Shown here one piece after another: positions 1 through 4,839 of a stretch of 5,218 nt of DNA. A program made the translations under genes and the position numbers. Numbering within the stretch: position 1 is the first letter of the stretch; each line of letters opens with the position of its first letter. Source of the stretch: Actinomycetes bacterium (lineage in GTDB: Bacteria > Actinomycetota > Actinomycetes > Streptosporangiales > Streptosporangiaceae); assembly GCA_023425615.1 (NCBI GenBank), contig JAFACJ010000163.1, positions 1-5,218 on the forward strand, given 5' to 3'. The notes below the pieces were generated by a model. It was not told the DNA's origin, made no database searches, and saw only the letters and a program-made list of their open reading frames with translations.

Positions 1-18
1 GCCCGGAACCGACCGGGC
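1..18 (+). terminator. Terminator-like hairpin at the left edge
   Basis: GCCCGG (1-6) and CCGGGC (13-18) are perfect complementary arms around a 6-base loop (AACCGA). No T-run follows, which is common for actinobacterial terminators. It may end a gene lying left of the window. The window edge hides whether the stem is longer, so the call is tentative. Confidence 0.35.
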
Positions 19-110
19 GGGCGCCGTCCGGCCATGGCATGAGCCCATCCGTACGACCTCGCACTCGACGACGCCGCAACGACGTGCGGTTCGCCTGACG
101 CGCGCAGAAC

Positions 111-148
111 GGTTGACCCGTGACGGCGGTGACGGTCGACCCGTGACG
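111..148 (+). repeat. Two 15-bp direct repeats upstream of the hydrolase
   Basis: GGTTGACCCGTGACG (111-125) and GGTCGACCCGTGACG (134-148) differ at one base and are spaced 23 bp start to start, about two helical turns. They lie 37 bp before the hydrolase start, so they could be a paired regulator site. The first copy contains TTGACC, a -35-like hexamer, but no convincing -10 box follows at the right distance. The rest of 19-184 shows no supported gene. Confidence 0.5.
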
Positions 149-184
149 ATCGACGGCCCGCACCGGGACGTGTCAGCGTGAGGC

Positions 185-1021
185 ATGCGCGATCACGTCG
201 AGCTGAGCGCGGGCCGCATCGACTACGTCGACACGGGCGGCGACGGTCCCGTGCTCGTCCTCGCCCACGGCGTGCCCATGAACGAGACGCAGTGGCGCAA
301 GGTCGTGCCGCTGCTGCCCGGGTACCGGTGCATCCTGCCGACGCTCCCGCTCGGTGGTCACCGGCAGCCGATGCGCCCGGGCGCGGACCTCTCCCACCGC
401 GGTGTCGCGCTGCTGCTCGCCGAGCTCCTCGAGCGGCTGGACCTCACGGACGTGACGCTCGTGCTCAACGACTGGGGCGGTGGTCAGTTCATCGTCTCGG
501 AGGGCCGCGCGGAGCGCGTCGGGCGGATGGTGCTGGTGGCGTGCGAGGCGTTCGACAACTTCCCGCCCGCACCGGCCAAGCCGCTGGCGGCGGCCGCCCG
601 GGTGCCGGGCGGGATCTGGCTGGTCATGCAGCTGATGAGGACCCGCGCCTTCCGGCACAGCCGTCGCGGCTACGGCGCCATGAGCCTGCGCGGCATCCCG
701 GACGAGGTCTACGACGACTGGTTCGCGCCCGCGACGAGGTCCCGGGCGATCCGGCGGGACTTCGCGGCGTTCGCGTCGTCGGCGCCGGACCGAGCGACGC
801 TGCTGGCGTGGTCCGAGCGGCTCGCCGACTTCACGGGTCCCGTCCTCGTCGTGTGGGCGCAGGACGATCCGCTCATGCCTCGCGCGCACGGGCCCCGGCT
901 CGCGGCCCTCTACCCGCGAGGACGCCTCGTCGAGATCGCCGACTCCTCGACCCTCGTCCCCGAGGACCAGCACGAACGGCTCGCGGAGGCGATCCTCGAG
1001 TTCCTCGACGAGACCCGCTGA
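185..1021 (+). CDS. Alpha/beta hydrolase (haloalkane dehalogenase/epoxide hydrolase-like fold)
   Basis: A 278-residue cytosolic protein with no signal peptide, typical in length for single-domain alpha/beta hydrolases. After a short beta-strand region comes the oxyanion-hole motif LAHG (H28-G29). The nucleophile elbow reads LNDWGGG with Asp96 in the place usually held by Ser; an Asp nucleophile is the pattern of haloalkane dehalogenases and epoxide hydrolases. A cap region follows (about 125-205), then the acid-loop motif VVWAQDDP with Asp227/Asp228. The usual C-terminal catalytic His position reads DSSTLVPEDQ, with Thr256 where His is expected; His263 lies seven residues later. The substrate cannot be told from sequence. 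ATG at 185 was chosen because the N-terminus (RDHVELSAGRIDYVDTGG) matches the family's usual opening; the purine-rich GTGAGG just before it is too close to be a good ribosome site. Codons are strongly G/C-ended, like the right-hand genes. It appears to be transcribed alone. Confidence 0.88.
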   Translation: MRDHVELSAGRIDYVDTGGDGPVLVLAHGVPMNETQWRKVVPLLPGYRCILPTLPLGGHRQPMRPGADLSHRGVALLLAELLERLDLTDVTLVLNDWGGGQFIVSEGRAERVGRMVLVACEAFDNFPPAPAKPLAAAARVPGGIWLVMQLMRTRAFRHSRRGYGAMSLRGIPDEVYDDWFAPATRSRAIRRDFAAFASSAPDRATLLAWSERLADFTGPVLVVWAQDDPLMPRAHGPRLAALYPRGRLVEIADSSTLVPEDQHERLAEAILEFLDETR

Positions 1022-1065
1022 GGCCGGCGAGCGCTGTGGGGGTCGCGGCCTGGCTGACCTGACCT

Positions 1066-1089
1066 CGGTCGGCGACCGCGGGGCCGCGG
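1066..1089 (+). terminator. Overlapping GC-rich hairpins after the hydrolase
   Basis: Two short stems overlap: CGGTC-GGC-GACCG (1066-1078) and CCGCG-GGGC-CGCGG (1076-1089). They cannot form together. They lie 45 bp after the hydrolase stop and have no T-run, so they are only a candidate terminator. The rest of the gap up to 1224 shows no recognisable gene or clear promoter. Confidence 0.3.
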
Positions 1090-1224
1090 GGGTGGTCCTC
1101 AGTGATGACGTGCGTGCTGCTCAAGGCTGACCTCCCGCGCGACCACGACCACCCCGCAGCCCGACGCTCACCGGGCGGACCGGCGGCGACGCTGGGGGCA
1201 CGCCTCGAGACAGGGAGCCCCCCG

Positions 1225-1332
1225 GTGGACAACCACACCCCGCATGCCCGCACGACCGCACCCCCGCCCGCGTCCCGCGCGCACGCGCTGCGCAAGGTGT
1301 ACGGCACCGGCGCGGCCGAGGTCCGCGCATGA
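1225..1332 (+). pseudogene. Truncated ABC-transporter ATPase, N-terminal 35 codons only
   Basis: Translation from GTG at 1225 gives 35 residues: a Pro/Ala-rich leader then ALRKVYGTGAAEVRA, followed by a stop at 1330-1332. An aromatic-containing strand ending in EVRA is the normal opening of MacB/LolD-type ATP-binding subunits, where it continues as ALDGV... and on to the Walker A motif. Here the text changes at about 1328, directly after GAGGTCCGCGC, into a fragment of the epimerase gene, and the stop arises by chance in that fragment. A good ribosome site (AGGGAG, 1212-1217) sits 7 bases before the GTG, so the start of a once-real gene is preserved. Walker A, signature and Walker B motifs and any permease partner are absent from the window. 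The product would be inactive. The family call rests on a short stretch. Confidence 0.6.
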
Positions 1333-1374
1333 ACTCCACGACGGCGTCGAACTCCTCGTCACCCAGCGCGGCGC
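1328..1374 (-). pseudogene. Epimerase gene fragment (left copy of 47-bp direct repeat)
   Basis: These 47 bases match 4541-4587 at 46 positions, in the same orientation. The only difference (C at 1337, G at 4550) falls in a codon third position and is synonymous (Val). On the minus strand the fragment encodes AALGDEEFDAVVEFM, residues 61-75 of the intact epimerase. It begins exactly where the ABC-ATPase text ends. It is a scar, not a gene: the frame runs into unrelated sequence on both sides. Immediately beyond it, 1374-1383 matches 4833-4842 and 1384-1390 matches 4854-4860, so the scar may extend to 1390 with deletions. Confidence 0.85.
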
Positions 1375-1409
1375 CGGTCGTCATCTGGCAACGAGATGCC
1401 GGCCCGTTT

Positions 1410-1457
1410 GATCCGTTCCATCACCTATTTGGCGGAGCGTTTCATGTGATGTGGATC
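1410..1457. repeat. Interrupted inverted repeat upstream of the DNase gene
   Basis: The left half is GATCC-GTTC-CATCAC (1410-1424) and the right half GTGATG-T-GGATC (1446-1457). Both 5- and 6-base blocks are perfectly complementary in the right order, separated by a 21-base centre and small unequal spacers. It ends two bases before the TAGGGT box, so it could be a regulator site; it could also be a relic of a mobile-element end near the left border of the atypical region. Confidence 0.45.
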
Positions 1458-1465
1458 GCTAGGGT
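1437..1465 (+). promoter_or_regulatory. Candidate promoter for the DNase operon
   Basis: TAGGGT at 1460-1465 fits the actinobacterial -10 pattern TAGRRT. The -35 region at proper spacing (GCGTTT, 1437-1442) is a poor match to TTGACA. If used, transcription would start near 1472 and give a leader of about 105 bases before the ATG at 1577. The inverted repeat at 1410-1457 would overlap the -35 region, allowing control by a bound regulator. Confidence 0.35.
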
Positions 1466-1565
1466 CCCGACATCGCAACGGTGTGCATAGGTAATCGTCG
1501 TAAGCCACGGCGTGCTGTCCTGCACCGCAGCGCGGCCGGTTCACAGGGGGCCGGCAACCACATGC

Positions 1566-1573
1566 AAGGGGGA
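1566..1573 (+). promoter_or_regulatory. Ribosome binding site that sets the DNase start
   Basis: AAGGGGGA lies just before the ATG at 1577. The frame is open further upstream, but only this start has a strong purine-rich site and places a clean signal peptide at the N-terminus. The upstream ATGs at 1481 and 1562 have no comparable site. Confidence 0.75.
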
Positions 1574-1576
1574 CAC

Positions 1577-2959
1577 ATGAGGCATTTGCCAGGCCGCTTG
1601 GGCGCATCAGTACTCGGCATCGCAGCCCTACTCGTGACGGGGTCGCTCAGCGCGACCGCAAGCGCAGGCGATCTGACCGGCCCTCCGGACCTATCGGCCC
1701 GGTTGGCTACTACCCGGGCGGCCGACTCGCCGCCGTCCGTCGAGATCGCGTCCGAAGGCGGAGCAACGGCGATATCCCGCCTGGTCCCGACGCCCCAGAG
1801 CGCGAGAGCTCTCTCCTCCGAGGCCGAGGCCTGTTCGGACGCCGACGCCGCAGGCCGCCAGGTGTGCGTCGAGTTAGGAGGGGAGCTCTCCCCGTCGCAG
1901 TTGAAGGCGGCCGAACTGGACATCACCTCCCGCGACAAGGGCGACAGCAGCGGCGCGACGGCACAACTGAGGAGCGGTGCCTCGATCACCTCGATGCAGC
2001 CCTTGCCACAGTGGTGCCTGGACGCCGGCGTCAGCGCCACCATGTACATCACTCGCTCAGCGGGCTGCAACATCTCCTCCGGTGTCCTCACCGTCACCCG
2101 CACGGTTAACGGCGTCACCACCATCGTCGGGACGATGAACTTCCTCGCCTACCGATACATCTACACAACGCAGAGCCTCTCGACGACCTGGGCCAGCCAG
2201 ATTGAGATCTCTCCGACAATCATCACCGGCGAGGCCGCAGGCACCTCGATCTGGGGGACGGCTGGCTGCAGTGGCGCCGCCTGTGTCCCGAACGGCCAGT
2301 CCTTCCCCGCCCAGGTTCCCGGCCTCCACGGTGAGGCGTCCGGCGAGTCCTACTTCCAGTGGGCCCCCTTGCCTGGCGGCAGCGGCACCGGGACGCCCTC
2401 CTGGACGATCTACTTCAAGGCGCCGACCGTGCCGAACACGGCTTCGCTGACCTACGGCTCCGTGCCGACCGTGCGCTGCGACCAGGCTCTGCCGGGCTCG
2501 GCCAGCATTGGGTGCGTGATCCCCGATGCCACGCCGGAGATCACCTACAGCTACGGCTCGTTCCCCGAGTTCGGGGCGCACCTGCTGGAGGCCGAGTACA
2601 GCGGACTTCCGGGCTCTTGGTACACCGGCACTCCTCTGCATCGCCTGACCAACACCGTGCTGCGGGACCAGAACCGCAACACCTCCTGCCCGAGCTCCCT
2701 GGTGCGGCCAAGCGGAAAGTCCTGCGACGAATATCCGTTCGCCTCAACCTGGGAGGGTGCCGCCACCGGAGGTGGACAGGGGCGCACCTTCGCCTGGTGC
2801 CAGATCCCGAGCTACCCGACCGGGATCGTCGGCCCCGGGTACAGCGCCTGCATGATCGACGCGACAGAGAACTCCACGGCTGGCAGCCTGCTGAACAGCG
2901 TGCTGTACGTGCCGATGCGTGTCATCGAGGGTGACGCGTTCTACGTCACGGTCGAATAG
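1577..2959 (+). CDS. Secreted NucA/NucB-type deoxyribonuclease with large N-terminal region
   Basis: The protein has 460 residues. Residues 1-30 form a Sec signal peptide: basic start (R2, R7), hydrophobic core (about 10-26) and an ASA cleavage site before GDL. Residues 31-350 are not recognised; they are rich in Ser, Thr and Gly with beta-like stretches and cysteines (86, 97, 147, 164, 231, 236, 301, 313). The C-terminal 105 residues carry the hallmarks of the DNase_NucA_NucB family (PF14040): RPSGKSCDEYPFAST-WEG (378-394) and a MIDATENSTAG segment (426-436) ending in RVIEGDAFYV. Bacillus NucB, an extracellular endonuclease of this family, degrades DNA in biofilms; the acidic residues D384, E385, E393 and E431 are the likely catalytic or metal-site candidates. 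Twelve cysteines suit disulfides in an exported protein. Codon use differs from the flanking genes, including TTA at Leu100 and ATA at Ile66. The gene downstream is probably cotranscribed. DNase activity is a family inference. Confidence 0.85.
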   Translation: MRHLPGRLGASVLGIAALLVTGSLSATASAGDLTGPPDLSARLATTRAADSPPSVEIASEGGATAISRLVPTPQSARALSSEAEACSDADAAGRQVCVELGGELSPSQLKAAELDITSRDKGDSSGATAQLRSGASITSMQPLPQWCLDAGVSATMYITRSAGCNISSGVLTVTRTVNGVTTIVGTMNFLAYRYIYTTQSLSTTWASQIEISPTIITGEAAGTSIWGTAGCSGAACVPNGQSFPAQVPGLHGEASGESYFQWAPLPGGSGTGTPSWTIYFKAPTVPNTASLTYGSVPTVRCDQALPGSASIGCVIPDATPEITYSYGSFPEFGAHLLEAEYSGLPGSWYTGTPLHRLTNTVLRDQNRNTSCPSSLVRPSGKSCDEYPFASTWEGAATGGGQGRTFAWCQIPSYPTGIVGPGYSACMIDATENSTAGSLLNSVLYVPMRVIEGDAFYVTVE

Positions 2960-2993
2960 TCCGGGCGAGATCGATTCAGGCGGGGTGGGGCTG

Positions 2994-3602
2994 ATGGACT
3001 ACACGACGCGGGTGGACGCACACAGCATGGATCTGCGCGGCGCCGCCGCTCAGCCCTACCCCGCCGACTTCGTCGGAGGCCTCCTCGCAGGCTTGCCACA
3101 AGGCGAACCGCGGATCGTCACAGGCATCGCCGCCGGCCCCGTTCGCGTCAAAGTGCAGCGCCAGGAGGCTGCGCCTGCCGCCGTGGCCACGGAGTGGGAG
3201 GACATCGTGGAGGTCAGCTGCAGGGCCGTCGAGGCTGACGTGGTCGCCGCCGGACAGTACGATGCCGCGCCCGACCCCCAGTTCGCGGTCAACCCACCGG
3301 GCGCGACATGGTTCCGGCTGCGCGTGCACGCCCGCGGCCGTGACCTCGAGTACGACAGCGTGGCCACCGAGCCGCGCGAGGAGTACCTTCTCGTCGCCTG
3401 GCCCGCGGCACCCTCCACACCAACAGTGCTCGGCGAAGCGTCACGCACCGCTCGGCAGTTCACGGCCGCCCCAGCACGGCCACTGAGCACTGAATCGCCA
3501 ACGGGCGCCCGCGTCACCCGCCGAGGCGAGTCCACCGTCGATGCCCAGCGCCGAGCTCAGGCGCAGGCCAACCTCCTACGCATCGATCGCCAGGAGCGGT
3601 AG
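2994..3602 (+). CDS. Unrecognised 202-residue protein, putative DNase inhibitor/immunity partner
   Basis: I do not recognise a named family with certainty. There is no signal peptide or membrane segment, so it should stay in the cytosol. Residues 1-140 look like one compact beta-rich domain: VRVKVQRQEA (50-59), WEDIVEVSCRAVEADV (68-83), WFRLRVHARGRD (106-117) and EEYLLVAWPAAP (129-140). Residues 141-202 are Ala/Thr/Arg-rich and probably a flexible tail ending in a charged helix. The ATG at 2994 follows G-rich ribosome-site candidates (2978-2990); a GTG at 2985 in the same frame is a possible alternative start. The 34-bp gap to the DNase and shared strand suggest one operon. In Bacillus the NucA nuclease gene is followed by nin (comJ), which encodes its inhibitor, and the placement here is the same. 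The inhibitor role is inference from position and overall shape only. Confidence 0.72.
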   Translation: MDYTTRVDAHSMDLRGAAAQPYPADFVGGLLAGLPQGEPRIVTGIAAGPVRVKVQRQEAAPAAVATEWEDIVEVSCRAVEADVVAAGQYDAAPDPQFAVNPPGATWFRLRVHARGRDLEYDSVATEPREEYLLVAWPAAPSTPTVLGEASRTARQFTAAPARPLSTESPTGARVTRRGESTVDAQRRAQAQANLLRIDRQER

Positions 3603-3696
3603 CTCTCGCCACGACTGCCAAGGGCTGAGCACCGAGGTCACAGTCGAAAAGACGCCTTGTGCCTCCATCCGCGGCACCTTCGACGATCACTGCCGG

Positions 3697-3716
3697 ACCA
3701 GGTTCCACCCTGGTTT
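3697..3716 (+). terminator. Candidate terminator after the DNase operon
   Basis: ACCAGG (3697-3702) and CCTGGT (3709-3714) are perfect complementary arms around a 6-base loop, followed by TTTCGT. It lies 94 bp after the stop of the second operon gene and before the convergent epimerase, which is where a terminator is expected. The stem is short and the T-run weak. Bases 3603-3696 show nothing else identifiable. Confidence 0.4.
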
Positions 3717-3727
3717 CGTGTACGAAA
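3714..3727. repeat. 14-bp palindrome TTTCGT-GT-ACGAAA
   Basis: Six-base arms are perfectly complementary around a two-base centre (GT). It lies near the right border of the compositionally atypical region and 40 bp from the epimerase stop. It overlaps the last base of the neighbouring hairpin. It could be a protein-binding site or a strand-exchange site with a dinucleotide core, but outside the 14 bp the symmetry is lost, so no function is assigned. Confidence 0.45.
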
Positions 3728-3766
3728 GTCATGGGCCGGCCAAGGGTGCCGCCTCGCCCGACCCCG

Positions 3767-4765
3767 TCACAGCGCCCGCGGCCGGTACGCCTCCAGCAAC
3801 CGCTCCGTGAGGGCCTCGAACTGCGCGTCCACCACCCGTCGCGCCGGGTCGGCGTCGTGCCACGCGACGATCTCGCGGGCCCCCTGCGCGAAGGGGATCC
3901 GGGGCGAGAACTGCGGCACGAGCCGCCGGATCTTCGAGTTGTCGAAGATCATCGTGTGCGCCTTGTCGCCGAGGATCCCGGCACCGAGCTCGGGGTCGGC
4001 GGCGGCGATCGCGTCGGACGCGACGTGCACGAGCCGCGGCTCGTCGACGCCGGCGGCGGCGGCCATCGCGCGGAAGATCTGGTCCCAGGTCGGGGCCTCG
4101 TCGCCGGTGATGTGGAACGCCTCGCCGATCGCCTCCTCACGCCCCAGCAGCCCGACGAGCCCGACCGCGACGTCGGCGCTGTGCGTGATCGTCCACCGCG
4201 ACGTCCCGTCCCCGGGGACGACGACCTCCAGGCCGCGGCGCATCCGGTCGACGACCGTCCAGCCACCGTCCATCGGCACGAGCGTCGCGTCGTAGGTGTG
4301 CGACGGGCGCACGATCGTCATCGGCAGGCCGGTGTCGCGGTACGCCCGCACGAGGAGGTCCTCGCAGGCGATCTTGTCGCGGGAGTACTGCCAGAACGGG
4401 TTGCGCAGCGGCGTCGACTCGACGACCGGCAGGTGGGTGGGCGGCGTCTGGTACGCCGACGCAGAGCTGATGAACACGTACTGGCCCGTGCGGCCGGTGA
4501 ACAGGTCGAGGTCCGTCTGCACGTGCTCGGGGGTGAACGCCATGAACTCGACGACGGCGTCGAACTCCTCGTCACCCAGCGCGGCGCGCACCGACTGCGG
4601 GTCCCGCACGTCGGCGTGCAGGACGCGGGCCCCCTCAGGCACCGGCCGCTTCGACGACTGCCCGCGGTTGAGCAGCGTGAGCTCGACGCCCTCCGCCACG
4701 GCACGCTTGGCCGCCTCCGTGCTGATGATGCCGGTCCCACCGATGAACAGAGCGCGCAGTGCCAT
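3767..4765 (-). CDS. NAD-dependent epimerase/dehydratase family protein (extended SDR)
   Basis: A 332-residue cytosolic protein. The N-terminus MALRALFIGGTGIIS holds a Rossmann dinucleotide-binding motif (GGTGxxS, residues 9-15), followed by LLNRG (31-35), a typical cofactor-selecting loop, and ADVRD (51-55). The stretch YVFISSASAY (96-105) carries the catalytic Ser region, and YSRDK (127-131) is the YxxxK catalytic pair. Later parts include VRPSHTYD (152-159) and FHITGDEAPTW (217-227), as in sugar-nucleotide epimerase-like and isoflavone-reductase-like relatives. The exact substrate is unknown. The ATG at 4765 was chosen because the Rossmann strand starts right there; no ribosome site precedes it, and a TATCCT box 7 bases upstream suggests leaderless translation. 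Residues 60-75 are encoded in the right copy of the 47-bp repeat. The gene is intact and converges on the DNase operon. Confidence 0.9.
   Translation of the reverse strand: MALRALFIGGTGIISTEAAKRAVAEGVELTLLNRGQSSKRPVPEGARVLHADVRDPQSVRAALGDEEFDAVVEFMAFTPEHVQTDLDLFTGRTGQYVFISSASAYQTPPTHLPVVESTPLRNPFWQYSRDKIACEDLLVRAYRDTGLPMTIVRPSHTYDATLVPMDGGWTVVDRMRRGLEVVVPGDGTSRWTITHSADVAVGLVGLLGREEAIGEAFHITGDEAPTWDQIFRAMAAAAGVDEPRLVHVASDAIAAADPELGAGILGDKAHTMIFDNSKIRRLVPQFSPRIPFAQGAREIVAWHDADPARRVVDAQFEALTERLLEAYRPRAL
4541..4587 (+). repeat. Right copy of the 47-bp direct repeat, inside the epimerase gene
   Basis: It matches 1328-1374 at 46 of 47 bases in the same orientation, offset by 3213 bp. This copy is in its native setting, since the epimerase frame is continuous across it, so it is the source-type copy and the left one is the displaced fragment. 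Confidence 0.85.
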
Positions 4766-4772
4766 GGGTCGC

Positions 4773-4778
4773 AGGATA
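4773..4778 (-). promoter_or_regulatory. Leaderless-type -10 box for the epimerase
   Basis: On the minus strand TATCCT is followed by 7 bases (GCGACCC) and then the ATG at 4765. A TANNNT box at this distance places the transcription start on or next to the start codon, the hallmark of leaderless mRNAs that are common in actinobacteria. The absence of any purine-rich ribosome site fits. The -35 position (AGGGAA) is weak. Confidence 0.5.
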
Positions 4779-4781
4779 CGG

Positions 4782-4796
4782 AACCGCGCCGCGGTT
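4782..4796. repeat. Hairpin/palindrome AACCGC-GCC-GCGGTT in the promoter region
   Basis: Six-base complementary arms around three bases lie between the upstream gene's stop and the epimerase -10 box, overlapping the spacer and reaching the -35 position. It could be an operator for the epimerase promoter or a weak terminator for the upstream gene; no T-run follows on the minus strand. Confidence 0.4.
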
Positions 4797-4839
4797 TCCC
4801 TGGGTCCTCGGGGTGGCTCACCTGGCAAGGGTCCGGTCG

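Noticed and set aside
2..181. Plus-strand frame open from the left edge to a TGA at 179-181
   Set aside because: Its translation is Arg/Thr/Pro-rich without motifs and crosses the direct repeats; in GC-rich DNA an open stretch this short is expected by chance.
1121..1384. Minus-strand open frame that includes AALGDEEFDAVVEFM
   Set aside because: It is a chimeric accident: epimerase-derived residues continue into the antisense of the truncated ABC gene, which is Arg/Gly/Pro-rich noise.
1481..1576. Upstream ATG starts for the DNase at 1481 and 1562
   Set aside because: They would bury the signal peptide behind a basic stretch and lack the strong ribosome site found before 1577.
1459..2124. 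Minus-strand open frame over the 5' part of the DNase gene
   Set aside because: It has no recognisable motif and lies opposite a clear signal peptide and coding sequence on the plus strand.
3514..3732. Minus-strand frame starting MTFVHETRVEP between the operon and the epimerase
   Set aside because: It overlaps the end of the 202-residue gene, has no ribosome site of note, and its second half is antisense-like.
1328..4587. Insertion sequence or transposon explaining the repeats
   Set aside because: No transposase or integrase gene, no terminal inverted repeats pairing both borders, and one repeat lies inside an intact gene, so a classical element is not supported.
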